DNA of 64,000 nucleotides, taken from Clostridia bacterium (lineage in GTDB: Bacteria > Bacillota > Clostridia > Oscillospirales > Acutalibacteraceae). The position numbers and the translations under genes are program-made. Each line of letters begins with the position of its first letter. The stretch's first letter is position 1. A model generated the notes under the pieces. That model searched no databases and was not told the origin of the DNA. It saw only the letters and a list, made by a program, of their open reading frames with translations. Positions 41,676 to 49,392 of the stretch are shown here, piece by piece. The DNA is taken from the NCBI GenBank assembly GCA_024403955.1, contig JAKSQX010000001.1:61327-125326 (forward strand), read 5' to 3'.

Positions 41676-43088
41676 ATGAGAAAAACTAAAATCGTTTGCA
41701 CTATTGGTCCTTCAAGTGATAGTAAAGAGATTTTGACTGAACTTGCAAAGGCAGGAATGAATGTTGCAAGACTCAACTTCTCCCACGGCACCCATGAGGA
41801 GCACCTTGACAAGATCAATAAGATTAAAGAGATTCGAGAAGAGCTTGGTCTCCCTATTGCAATACTTCTTGATACAAAAGGTCCTGAGTATAGAATCAAG
41901 ACTTTTGAAAACGGCAAAGTCTTCTTAAATGAAGGCGATGTATTCAAGTTCACAACACGTGATGTCACTGGAAATCAAGAGATTGTATCTGTAAGCTATC
42001 CTCGTCTTCATGAGGACCTAGTAGCAGGAGATATTATTCTTCTCAACAATGGACTTTTGAAGTTTGAAATTACAGAAGTCTATGGCCAGGATATCATCAC
42101 AAAGGTTGTTGTTGGCGGAGAACTCTCGGACAGAAAGTCTATGAGTTTTCCAAACAAGGTGTTACATCAGACGTTCCTCTCTGAGCAGGACAAGGCTGAC
42201 TTAAAGTTTGGTATTGAAAATGGTATCGACTTTATTGCTCTCTCTTTTGTCTCTTGTAAGCAGGATCTCATAGATGTAAAAGAGTATCTTCACTCTATCG
42301 GCTATGACCGCACTGACAATATCATTGCAAAGATTGAGAATCAGTCTGGTATTGATAACATAAAAGATATTTGTGATGAGTGCGACGGCATTATGATTGG
42401 CCGTGGTGATATGGGTGTCGAGATTCCTTTTGAGGAACTCCCAGCAGTTCAGAAGAAACTTATCACAAACTGTCGACTTCTCGGCAAGCGAGTAATTACA
42501 GCAACTGAGATGCTCGAATCAATGATTAACAATACTAGACCAACTAGGGCAGAAATCTCAGACGTTGCAAATGCTGTTTATGACGGTACAAGCGCAATCA
42601 TGCTTTCAGGTGAGACTGCTTCTGGCAAGTATCCAGTTCTTGCTCTTGAGACTATGTCAAAGATTGCTGAGCGCACAGAGGAGAACATTCATTATAGAAG
42701 ACGCTATGATGATACAGATTTCAACATCAAGAACACTGTGGACGCAATAAGTCACGCAACTGTTGGTATGGCGTTTGACACCGATTCAAAAGCTATTGCT
42801 GTTTGTACTCTCTCTGGTACAACAGCGCGTATGGTATCTCGTTTCCGTCCAGAGGTAAATATTCTTGGACTTACAACCAACATTGATACCTACTATAAGC
42901 TTGCCCTTTCTTGGGGCGTTACACCTGCACTTGTTGATGTATATGACTCAACAGATGTCATGTTCTATACAGCAAAGCAGAAACTTGTTGAGATATTCGA
43001 TTTAAGTAAGGGTGACAGAGCTGTTGTCACAGCTGGCACATCAACATCTTCTGGTAATACAAACCTTATTAAGGTAGAAACTATCTAA
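41676..43088 (+). CDS. pyk: Pyruvate kinase
   Basis: Pyruvate kinase transfers phosphate from phosphoenolpyruvate to ADP. The 470-residue protein shows RKTKIVCTIGPSS, NFSHGTHEEH, DTKGPEYR, AKIENQSGIDN (catalytic Lys), IMIGRGDMGVEIP (Mg/Mn-binding Glu and Asp) and TRAEISDVANAVYDGTSAIMLSGETA (K+ and catalytic region). The C-terminal PEP-dispensable domain found in Bacillus enzymes is absent, so the length is that of the short form. The ATG at 41676 follows AGGAGGTG. It lies between the metal permease and a NifX-like gene. Confidence 0.95.
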   Translation: MRKTKIVCTIGPSSDSKEILTELAKAGMNVARLNFSHGTHEEHLDKINKIKEIREELGLPIAILLDTKGPEYRIKTFENGKVFLNEGDVFKFTTRDVTGNQEIVSVSYPRLHEDLVAGDIILLNNGLLKFEITEVYGQDIITKVVVGGELSDRKSMSFPNKVLHQTFLSEQDKADLKFGIENGIDFIALSFVSCKQDLIDVKEYLHSIGYDRTDNIIAKIENQSGIDNIKDICDECDGIMIGRGDMGVEIPFEELPAVQKKLITNCRLLGKRVITATEMLESMINNTRPTRAEISDVANAVYDGTSAIMLSGETASGKYPVLALETMSKIAERTEENIHYRRRYDDTDFNIKNTVDAISHATVGMAFDTDSKAIAVCTLSGTTARMVSRFRPEVNILGLTTNIDTYYKLALSWGVTPALVDVYDSTDVMFYTAKQKLVEIFDLSKGDRAVVTAGTSTSSGNTNLIKVETI

Positions 43089-43103
43089 AAGGAAGTACAT
43101 AAA

Positions 43104-43484
43104 ATGAGAGTAGCAATCACATACAAAGGTGGAAAGGTTTTCCAGCACTTTGGTCATTCAACACATTTCAAACTTTATGATATTGAAAATGGCGTAGTAA
43201 CAGGCGCACACCTTGTTCCTGTACAGGGAGCGGGCCACGATGCACTTGCAGGTTTCTTAAAGATGTTCAATGTAGATGAACTCATCTGTGGTGGTATCGG
43301 CCAGGGCGCAAAGGATGCTCTCGCCGCTAATGGCATTAAAGTTTATGGTGGCGTTGATGGCGATGCTGAAATTGTTATGGCTCAATATCTCGCTGGTCAG
43401 CTTGAGTATGATAACGATCACGTTTGCGATCATCATGATCATGATGGTGACGACCACGACTGTGGTAGTTGCTGCCACGAATAA
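43104..43484 (+). CDS. NifX/NifB-type (dinitrogenase Fe-Mo cofactor family) protein with metal-binding tail
   Basis: The 126-residue protein has the NifX-like fold: MRVAITYKGGKVFQHFGHSTHFKLYDIENG at the N-terminus (quoted only in part here: FQHFGHSTHF), FNVDELICGGIGQGAKDAL and GIKVYGGVDGDAE. The last 26 residues are a His/Asp/Cys-rich tail (CDHHDHDGDDHDCGSCCH) able to bind metal. No nitrogenase gene is nearby; such small proteins occur in many anaerobes as iron-sulfur or metal-carrier proteins. It follows pyk by 15 bases and a strong terminator follows. Confidence 0.85.
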   Translation: MRVAITYKGGKVFQHFGHSTHFKLYDIENGVVTGAHLVPVQGAGHDALAGFLKMFNVDELICGGIGQGAKDALAANGIKVYGGVDGDAEIVMAQYLAGQLEYDNDHVCDHHDHDGDDHDCGSCCHE

Positions 43485-43493
43485 TTACAATAA

Positions 43494-43525
43494 AAAGGTG
43501 CTCGAAACGAGCACCTTTTTTTATT
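43494..43525. terminator. Bidirectional terminator between the NifX-like gene and nth
   Basis: AAAGGTGCTCG and CGAGCACCTTT form an 11-bp stem (43494-43504 and 43508-43518) with an AAA loop. A-run and T-run flank it, so it can end both converging genes. Confidence 0.9.
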
Positions 43526-44152
43526 TTACTTTTGATTCTTACAATAATCTTTTAAACAGCAATTACTGCATTGTGGTCTTCTGGCGATACAGACTGCGCG
43601 ACCGTGGAGGACCATTCGGTGGCAGAAGTCGTTGCTCTCTTCTGGAGGGAGAATCTTCTTGAGCTCAAGTTCAACCTTCTTTGGATCCTTGGTCTCAACA
43701 AGACCGATGAGATTTGTGATACGAATGAGATGTGTATCAGCGACAACTGCAGGCTTGCCAAAGATATCTCCACAGATTAGGTTGGCAGTCTTTCTGCCGA
43801 CGCCAGGGAGTGAAGTTAAGTCCTCGATGTTGTCTGGGACTTTGCCATTAAAACGTTCAAGTATGCCCTGTGCCGCGCCGATGATGTCCTTTGCTTTGGC
43901 GTGGTAGAAACCACAGGAGTGAACCAAATCCTCGACGTCAGAGAGTGGAGCTTTGCTCATCTTCTCTGCCGTAGGGTACTTCTCAAATAGGGCTGGAGTT
44001 ACAAGATTAACTCTGGCATCTGTACACTGTGCAGAGAGTCTTGTTGCAACAAGAAGTTGGAAAGGATCGCTGTATTCAAGAGAACAGATAGCCTCTGGAT
44101 ATTCTTTTTTTAATGCCTTAACGCAGAGTTCTGCACGTTCTTTTTTAGTCAT
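43526..44152 (-). CDS. nth: Endonuclease III
   Basis: This base-excision repair enzyme removes oxidised pyrimidines and cuts at the abasic site. The 208-residue protein has the helix-hairpin-helix LPGVGRKTAN (catalytic Lys), the catalytic Asp in VVADTHLIRI and a [4Fe-4S] motif at the C-terminus, CIARRPQCSNCCLKDYC, with C-x6-C-x2-C-x5-C spacing. The start overlaps the stop of the upstream membrane-protein gene by one base, so they are co-translated. Confidence 0.95.
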   Translation of the reverse strand: MTKKERAELCVKALKKEYPEAICSLEYSDPFQLLVATRLSAQCTDARVNLVTPALFEKYPTAEKMSKAPLSDVEDLVHSCGFYHAKAKDIIGAAQGILERFNGKVPDNIEDLTSLPGVGRKTANLICGDIFGKPAVVADTHLIRITNLIGLVETKDPKKVELELKKILPPEESNDFCHRMVLHGRAVCIARRPQCSNCCLKDYCKNQK

Positions 44153-44931
44153 TAGAATTTACCTACAATCCATTTGATGAATTCAAACAAGATAAAGAGT
44201 ATTGGAAGTTCGATGATGTAGATGAGGAAGCACTTCTGTCCAAGCCACATCAAAACTTTTGAATGAACAGGGTAAGCGAAACTTGGAACCTTTCCTTCCT
44301 TAACCCATACACCTACATAGGTTCCCATTGAGAAGACGAAACCATATGGGATGAGTGGGAAGTAATCAGCCGAGTAGAAATCCTCATACATGATACCAAA
44401 TGGGAACAACCATTTTATTTCATAAGCTTTTTCTGGAAGCTGCCAAGCAATATCGCCCCAAAGTGAAATGGTTCCTTCGGTCTCCCAGTGTCTAAATATC
44501 CAGAATAGGAATATGGATATGAGAAGGCCGAGCCATGCCGGTATCTTTGAGATAATCGGCTTCTCAAGGAGAGCATAAAGAAGAATGCAAACCATAAAGA
44601 AGTCAAGTACGCCCCACCAGATCTCAGTTCCAACAAATCCCATCTTTGGAAGAAGAATGATTGAGACAAAGTTTAAGCCCAATGCAAAAACGGAGAGTTT
44701 AAGTCCTCGCTTTAAATTGCTGTGGCTGAGTCTGCAGCACACGCCACAGATGAACAGGAACATACATGAGACAAAAGGCTGTACAGGGAGGAAGAAGGTG
44801 TATGCATCGTATCCAAACTGTACATCGTATTGCTCATATGAAAATATAAAGGCATGATAGAAAATCATGCAGAGAACACAGAAGCCTCTAATCTCATCGA
44901 GGAGAGCTATTCTGTTGTTATTAATTGTCAT
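44152..44931 (-). CDS. Acyltransferase-like membrane protein (DUF1624/HGSNAT type)
   Basis: The 259-residue protein has about seven to eight membrane helices. The N-terminal NRIALLDEIRGFCVLCMIFYHAFIF segment (quoted in parts: LLDEIRG and MIFYHAF) fits the heparan-alpha-glucosaminide N-acetyltransferase catalytic family, in which an acyl group crosses the membrane to a polymer. The likely start ATG at 44931 follows GGTGAT; an alternative start at 44997 would extend it with a sequence that lies over the divergent promoter. It sits upstream of and overlaps nth. Target polymer unknown. Confidence 0.7.
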   Translation of the reverse strand: MTINNNRIALLDEIRGFCVLCMIFYHAFIFSYEQYDVQFGYDAYTFFLPVQPFVSCMFLFICGVCCRLSHSNLKRGLKLSVFALGLNFVSIILLPKMGFVGTEIWWGVLDFFMVCILLYALLEKPIISKIPAWLGLLISIFLFWIFRHWETEGTISLWGDIAWQLPEKAYEIKWLFPFGIMYEDFYSADYFPLIPYGFVFSMGTYVGVWVKEGKVPSFAYPVHSKVLMWLGQKCFLIYIIELPILFILFEFIKWIVGKF

Positions 44932-44941
44932 ATCATCACCA

Positions 44942-44970
44942 TTGCCGATTATAGCAAATTCGTGTATAAT
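44942..44970 (+). promoter_or_regulatory. Promoter of the HAD phosphatase gene
   Basis: TTGCCG (44942-44947) and TATAAT (44965-44970) are 17 bases apart and lie between the divergent membrane-protein and HAD genes. Confidence 0.75.
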
Positions 44971-44997
44971 TGACAAGCAAACGAGGAAGTGACACAC

Positions 44998-45645
44998 ATG
45001 AAATATGAAGCAGTAATATTTGATTTTGATGGCACTGTGGGCGATACGGGTCCTGGCGTCAGAAATGCTGTACGCTATTCTTTAAACGAACATAAGATGC
45101 CTATATTTGAGGATAGACTTAATGAGTTTTTAGGTCCTCCTCTCTATGAGACATATGAGAAGCAGTATGACATCTCGCCTGAGAAAGCAAGTGAACTTGT
45201 AGACACATATAGAGTTTATTATTCTAAAACTGGTGTGTATGAAGTAGAGGCATATCCTGGAATGATTGATCTTTTGAACGAGCTTAAAGCTCAGGGCGTT
45301 AAACTTGCAGTTGCTTCTTCAAAGCCACAGAAGTTCCTTGATATCTGTGCAAAGCACATCGGGGTATATGATATTTTTGACGAGGTTGTAGGCCCAGACC
45401 TTTTAAATCATGAGGCCAACAAGACTTGGCTTGTAAACAGAGCGTGTGAACTCCTTGGTGTAGAACCTTCTAAGAAGGTGGCTATGGTTGGGGACCGTTT
45501 CTATGATATTGAAGGTGCTAACACGGCTGGTGTTACATCGATTGGTGTGGAATATGGCTTTGGTAAAAGAGAAGAGTTTGTAGAATATAATGCAGATATA
45601 ATTGTGCCTGATATGGAGGAGCTCAGAAAGGCCTTATTATATTAA
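44998..45645 (+). CDS. HAD family phosphatase (phosphoglycolate phosphatase-like)
   Basis: The 215-residue protein has HAD motif I FDFDGTVGDTG, motif II AVASSKPQK, and motif IV VAMVGDRFYDIEGANTAGV with a cap domain between. This is the PgpB/Gph-like group that hydrolyses phosphoglycolate or similar phosphate monoesters; the substrate is not certain. The ATG at 44998 is used here; a GTG at 44989 leaves too little room for the GAGGAAG ribosome binding site. Confidence 0.85.
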   Translation: MKYEAVIFDFDGTVGDTGPGVRNAVRYSLNEHKMPIFEDRLNEFLGPPLYETYEKQYDISPEKASELVDTYRVYYSKTGVYEVEAYPGMIDLLNELKAQGVKLAVASSKPQKFLDICAKHIGVYDIFDEVVGPDLLNHEANKTWLVNRACELLGVEPSKKVAMVGDRFYDIEGANTAGVTSIGVEYGFGKREEFVEYNADIIVPDMEELRKALLY

Positions 45646-45678
45646 TTGTATTATTATAAAGGCGCAGGCAAAAAGTTA

Positions 45679-45707
45679 TTGACAAGGTTTATATTGTCCG
45701 TTATAAT
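45679..45707 (+). promoter_or_regulatory. Promoter of the tRNA-Met/tRNA-Glu unit
   Basis: TTGACA (45679-45684) and TATAAT (45702-45707) are 17 bases apart, 20 bases before tRNA-Met. Confidence 0.9.
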
Positions 45708-45727
45708 AAGTCTCGCGCTTTATAAAT

Positions 45728-45804
45728 GGCGGGATAGCTCAGTTGGCTAGAGCACTCGGTTCATACCCGGGGTGTCGTTGGTTCGAATCCTACTCCCGCT
45801 ACCA
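45728..45804 (+). tRNA. tRNA-Met (CAT), elongator type
   Basis: The cloverleaf has acceptor stem GGCGGGA/TCCCGCT with a G1-U72 pair, D arm GCTC...GAGC, anticodon stem CTCGG/CCGGG with loop TTCATAC, and T arm with GGTTCGAATCC. The anticodon is CAT. The acceptor end and the lack of GGG/CCC pairs in the anticodon stem argue against the initiator tRNA; an Ile2 (lysidine) tRNA is less likely given the strong match to elongator Met. CCA is encoded. Confidence 0.9.
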
Positions 45805-45809
45805 AGCCT

Positions 45810-45884
45810 GGCCCGGTGGTCAAGTGGTCAAGACACCGCCCTTTCACGGCGGTAACACGAGTTCAAATCTCGTCCGGGTCACCA
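45810..45884 (+). tRNA. tRNA-Glu (TTC)
   Basis: Acceptor stem GGCCCGG/CCGGGTC, anticodon stem CCGCC/GGCGG with loop CTTTCAC (anticodon TTC) and T arm ACGAG-TTCAAAT-CTCGT form a normal cloverleaf. CCA is encoded at 45882-45884. It is co-transcribed with tRNA-Met, 5 bases upstream. Confidence 0.95.
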
Positions 45885-45888
45885 AAAA

Positions 45889-45920
45889 AGAGACAGTTGA
45901 AAAACTGTCTCTTTTTATTT
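45889..45920. terminator. Terminator of the tRNA pair, also usable by ogg
   Basis: AGAGACAGTT pairs with AACTGTCTCT around a GAAA loop (45889-45912), flanked by A-run and T-run. Confidence 0.9.
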
Positions 45921-46757
45921 GTTTCTATACCAATGGAAAAGATACTGTTGTGCTATACCTCTCGTGCCCTTTGTGCAGTTAGGTAGTCCTTTAGGGTAGA
46001 GGTCAGCCATTATCTTCTTTACCCAGACGTCGATTGGGAAGGCGTCCACTTGACCGAGACCATAGAGGAGGGCGCACTGTGCAACCTTTGGACCCACGCC
46101 TTTGATTTTTAGAAGTTCAGCTTCCGCCTCGTCGAGGGGGAGCTTTTTTATTTTGTCGAGGTCAACTGTGCCATCTGCAACCTTCCTTGCAGCATCGATT
46201 ATATATTTGTTTCTGAAACCTGCACGGAGAGGAGCGAGGTCCTCTGGCTCGAGTTTTGCAATAGTCTCAGCGGATGGGAAAGAGTACTGCCCATTTGGAA
46301 GTTTCTCACCGTACGCCTCACAGAGTCTAGATATAATACCTTTAATTCTAGGTATATTGTTGTTCTGAGAAATGATAAAGGAACAGAGCGCCTCCCATGG
46401 GTCCTGATTTAGGATGCGTATGCCATAGAATTCATCTATAGCTTTAGAGAGATACTTATCCTTTTTGTAGCAACTAAGTATTTCATCATAGTCTTTATCT
46501 AAATTCAAATAATGAATCCAGAAAGATTCAAACTCCTCTTTTGTGCAATTGTAGAAAGTGATATTAATGGTTCCATCCTTGTTGATTATCTCCTCGAGAT
46601 CACCAAAATGGGAGCCAACCACTGCCTGCCAGTGGCCATTATTCTTCTCCCAACGGAAGGATTGACCACAGTCGAGTGCATAATCTAGACGAAGGCAATG
46701 AATATTTTCAACTGTCAAGTTACAGTTGTCAACTTTGTATGTAAAATTTTGGCCCAT
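45915..46757 (-). CDS. 8-oxoguanine DNA glycosylase (OGG1-type)
   Basis: The 280-residue protein resembles OGG1-type glycosylase/lyases. It has an N-terminal beta domain (LDYALDCGQSFRWEKN), helices with SFIISQNNNIPRIKGII, and the helix-hairpin-helix GVGPKVAQCALLYGLGQVDAFPIDVWV with the catalytic Lys (GPKVA) and Asp (PIDVW). It excises oxidised guanine opposite cytosine. The ATG at 46757 lies 8 bases after a GGGGG site; a TTG at 46793 would add 12 residues but has no clear ribosome binding site. Confidence 0.9.
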   Translation of the reverse strand: MGQNFTYKVDNCNLTVENIHCLRLDYALDCGQSFRWEKNNGHWQAVVGSHFGDLEEIINKDGTINITFYNCTKEEFESFWIHYLNLDKDYDEILSCYKKDKYLSKAIDEFYGIRILNQDPWEALCSFIISQNNNIPRIKGIISRLCEAYGEKLPNGQYSFPSAETIAKLEPEDLAPLRAGFRNKYIIDAARKVADGTVDLDKIKKLPLDEAEAELLKIKGVGPKVAQCALLYGLGQVDAFPIDVWVKKIMADLYPKGLPNCTKGTRGIAQQYLFHWYRNK

Positions 46758-47227
46758 AATAAAGGCCCCCTTTTGTGCACTTTTTACTTCCAAAAAAATC
46801 TCTATAATATGTGCATTTTGCTAATTTTTTTGTTCTCGGTAAAGAGTATTTAACGTTGTGTAATCGCTATCTCTGTCAACCCTAAAATTCTCCACAAAAA
46901 CCACGAAACGCCGAGAAAAGCCCTATGCTACGTTATTAAAAATTTTTATTTCCGAAATTTCCACCGAGTTTTTAACAATTGTGGGTAGTTTTTATATTAC
47001 AGAACGTATAATATCGGAAAAATGTCCGATAAAAAGATGTGAAAAACCTCTTGACAAGGTTTAAACCACGTAGCAGTGGGTATTTCCTCAAATAACATAG
47101 TTACGTGGTTTTTGAGCACATGTATGAAATTGTTTCGTGTACTAAAGCAATTGTGAACATTTGACAAAAAATGTCAATCTGAATATTTTTCTAATTTAGA
47201 AAAATATATGTGGTTTTATGCATTTTT
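46758..47227. other. Gene-free region with inverted repeats, upstream of ogg
   Basis: About 470 AT-rich bases between ogg and the end of rarA, both on the minus strand. It holds several inverted repeats: TTCTCGG/CCGAGAA (46833-46839 and 46911-46917), TATCGGA/TCCGATA (47012-47031), AAACCACGTA/TACGTGGTTT (47063-47072 and 47102-47111), TTGACA/TGTCAA (47161-47177) and a 25-base near-palindrome with 12-base arms (47183-47207). A TATAAT box lies at 47007-47012. No coding sequence with a credible ribosome binding site is seen. It could contain an sRNA gene, a complex operator or the ogg promoter region. Confidence 0.5.
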
Positions 47228-48520
47228 CTATCTATTGTCCGTTTTTATCTTATCCCAGTATGCTTTTGTGGCCTGTTCTATCTTGTTGTCACCGTATTCA
47301 TAGTACTTTCTGTCACGTATTGCATCAGGGAGATACTGTTGATCGAGCCAGTGATTTGGATACACGTGTGGATACTTGTAGAACTGTCCAGGGTTTGCCT
47401 GATCCTCTCCATCAAAGTGTTTGTTTTGAAGTGTGCGAGGAATAGCACCCGTGTTGCCGCTTTGAATATCTGCCATCGCAGCTTCAATTGCCTTAACACC
47501 TGAGTTTGATTTAGGTGCTGTGGCAACAAGTATTACTGCGTCAGCGAGAGGAATCTGCGCCTCAGGGAGACCAACCTGAAGAGCTATGTCACATGCCGAC
47601 TTAACGATTGGAATAATCTGAGGGTAGGCGAGGCCCACGTCTTCGCATGCGCAGACGAGAAGACGGCGGATAGCCGAAGGCAGGTCGCCGGCCTCAAGGA
47701 GTCGAGCAAGATAGTGGAGCGCAGCGTCTGGGTCCGAGCCTCGAAGAGACTTTTGATATGCTGAGACGATATCATAGTGGTCATCGCCTGCACGGTCATA
47801 TCGCATTGCTGTATGACCGGTTACTTCTGTTATGGCTTCAAGTGTAATTTTAGCTTTAGGAGTTTTGCCTTTTCCACTCTTTCCAGTTTTTGAAGTGGCG
47901 AGTCCAAGAAGCTCAACTGTGTTGATTGCTTTGCGGACATCCCCACCAGCTGCTCTTGCAATAGCAAGCTGTGCGCCATCCTCAAACTCATATTTAACAC
48001 CGTAGTCTTTTTCAATTATTCTGAAGGCACGTTCAACTGCAGGAACAATCTCCTCTGCAGTAACTGCTTTGAACTCAAAAACAGTGCAACGGCTGATGAT
48101 TGCATTATATACATAGAAATATGGGTTCTCTGTTGTGGATGCAATCATAGTGATTTCGCCACTCTCCAAGTATTCGAGGAGTGACTGTTGTTGCTTTTTA
48201 TTAAAGTATTGAATCTCATCGAGGTAGAGGAGGATGCCGTTCTGTGTCATCAATGTTCCGACGTCATCGATGATGTCGCGGATGTCGCTTATTGACGCAT
48301 TCGTGGCATTGAGCTTGTAGAGACGCTTGTTTGTCTGCTTCGCAATAATGCTTGCAAGCGTCGTTTTGCCAATGCCAGAAGGGCCGTAGAATATAAGGTT
48401 AGGAATATCCCCGGACTCTATTATATTTCTAAGGGCTTTGCCTTCTCCAAGTAGGTGTTCCTGGCCTACCATATCGTCCAAAGTCTCAGGACGAAGTCGA
48501 TCTGCAAGTGGTGAGTTCAT
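47228..48520 (-). CDS. rarA: Replication-associated recombination protein RarA (MgsA type)
   Basis: This AAA+ ATPase acts at stalled replication forks. The 430-residue protein has Walker A GPSGIGKTT (46-54), Walker B LLYLDEIQYF (about 96-105), a sensor region ASTTENPYF and a helical oligomerisation part (ALHYLARLLEAGDLPSAIRRLL) ending in the family's PNHWLDQQYLP and YYEYGDNKIE blocks. The ATG at 48520 follows GGAGG by 5 bases; a TTG at 48550 would lack a site. It is a single gene divergent from the ribosomal operon. Confidence 0.93.
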   Translation of the reverse strand: MNSPLADRLRPETLDDMVGQEHLLGEGKALRNIIESGDIPNLIFYGPSGIGKTTLASIIAKQTNKRLYKLNATNASISDIRDIIDDVGTLMTQNGILLYLDEIQYFNKKQQQSLLEYLESGEITMIASTTENPYFYVYNAIISRCTVFEFKAVTAEEIVPAVERAFRIIEKDYGVKYEFEDGAQLAIARAAGGDVRKAINTVELLGLATSKTGKSGKGKTPKAKITLEAITEVTGHTAMRYDRAGDDHYDIVSAYQKSLRGSDPDAALHYLARLLEAGDLPSAIRRLLVCACEDVGLAYPQIIPIVKSACDIALQVGLPEAQIPLADAVILVATAPKSNSGVKAIEAAMADIQSGNTGAIPRTLQNKHFDGEDQANPGQFYKYPHVYPNHWLDQQYLPDAIRDRKYYEYGDNKIEQATKAYWDKIKTDNR

Positions 48521-48566
48521 TTTGCCTCCAAAAAGATATTGTATTGACAATATTTATATACCATTT

Positions 48567-48595
48567 ATAATATACGCGCGCGGGAGGGTTTGCAA
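48567..48595 (-). promoter_or_regulatory. Promoter of rarA
   Basis: On the minus strand, TTGCAA (48590-48595) and TATTAT (48567-48572) are 17 bases apart, about 50 bases before the rarA start. Confidence 0.7.
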
Positions 48596-48746
48596 GGAAT
48601 TCGTGCTAAAAAGAGTTAAATATAAATAAATTGTAAACTTTTTCTCCCCAAAATATGCTATTTTGTAGTGATTTCTGCGCTTTTCGTCAATATGTTGTGT
48701 TTCGCGCCACGTGTCCGAAATCTTTGGTTAATGCGCTCAAGATTTT

Positions 48747-48788
48747 TTGCAAAAAATCCTTGCTTTATTATAATACGCGTGATATTAT
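48747..48788 (+). promoter_or_regulatory. Tandem promoters of the S10-spc-alpha operon
   Basis: P1: TTGCAA (48747-48752), 16 bases, TATAAT (48769-48774). P2: TTGCTT (48760-48765), 17 bases, TATTAT (48783-48788). Both point toward rpsJ and leave a leader of about 215 to 230 bases. Confidence 0.65.
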
Positions 48789-48794
48789 ATTGGG

Positions 48795-49010
48795 GCGCGC
48801 GAAAAGGCAGACGTGTCGAAAAGCGCGTAGATATGCGTAGATGTGGGATGTGGCTACCCAGAGAGGTAGGGAACTCCCGCGGAGTATGTCCGATTTTAAA
48901 CCGGGCGAAACTATGCCGTTTTGCCAACCGGAGACGTTCCTGTTTTCCAGGTTTTTTAATTACTGAGATAGGAAACGCCCGGCGGTGTGTATTTTTATGG
49001 AGGAATAAAA
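48795..49010 (+). promoter_or_regulatory. Structured 5' leader of the S10 operon
   Basis: The leader contains ACTCC-CGC-GGAGT (48873-48885), a long-range stem CCGGGCG (48901-48907) with CGCCCGG (48976-48982), and inside it GGCGAAAC/GTTTTGCC (48904-48911 and 48918-48925) and CCTG-TTTTC-CAGG followed by six T (about 48949-48956 onward). The long-range pairing and the hairpin-plus-T element could be alternatives. A role in feedback control by a ribosomal protein is inference. Confidence 0.45.
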
Positions 49011-49322
49011 ATGGCAGTAAAAGAAAAAATCAGAATCAGACTTAAGGGTTATGACCACAATCTTGTAGACGCAGCAGCTGAGAAGATTGTTGAAACAGCA
49101 AAGCGCACAGGCGCTAAGGTTTCTGGTCCAGTTCCACTTCCAACAGAGAAGGAAGTAGTAACAATCCTTCGTGCAGTACATAAGTACAAGGACAGCCGTG
49201 AGCAGTTCGAACAGTGCACACACAAGAGACTCATCGACATCTTGAGACCTTCAAACAAAACTGTTGAAGCTCTCACAGGTCTTGAGCTTCCTGCAGGCGT
49301 AGAGATCGAGATTAAGCTTTAA
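49011..49322 (+). CDS. rpsJ: 30S ribosomal protein S10
   Basis: The 103-residue product has the S10 fold: [21 protein letters not shown] (rRNA-contacting loop) and [16 protein letters not shown]10 also serves as NusE in antitermination of rRNA transcription. The ATG at 49011 follows GGAGGA. It heads the S10-spc-alpha cluster; tufA, often just before it in other Firmicutes, is not upstream here. Confidence 0.97.
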   Translation: MAVKEKIRIRLKGYDHNLVDAAAEKIVETAKRTGAKVSGPVPLPTEKEVVTILRAVHKYKDSREQFEQCTHKRLIDILRPSNKTVEALTGLELPAGVEIEIKL

Positions 49323-49392
49323 TCGCGGAGATCTAAGCCGAATGGTCATGTTGGTGGAGACACCAACCAATAACTAAAGGAGGAAACATATT

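Larger units (their letters stand above)
48521..49010. other. Intergenic region upstream of the S10 operon
   Basis: This 490-base region holds the rarA promoter, tandem S10-operon promoters (48747-48788), an 18-bp perfect palindrome GATTTTTTGCAAAAAATC (48741-48758), the inverted repeat GCGCTTTTCG/CGAAAAGCGC (48677-48686 and 48817-48826), and a structured leader of about 200 bases before rpsJ. No plausible gene is seen inside. Confidence 0.6.

Noticed and set aside
43425..43475. Short repeat-like CATGATCATGATG tract
   Set aside because: It encodes the His/Asp-rich tail of the NifX-like protein and is explained by coding content; it is not a tandem repeat array or a CRISPR.
46758..47227. A replication origin in the AT-rich stretch near rarA
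   Set aside because: Only one or two weak DnaA-box-like sequences (for example TTCTCCACA) are present, and dnaA, dnaN, gyrase or rpmH genes are absent.
49323..49392. A tuf gene or small gene between rpsJ and rplC
   Set aside because: The gap is 70 bases and holds only a short inverted repeat around TTGGTGTCTCCACC-like sequence and the rplC ribosome binding site.
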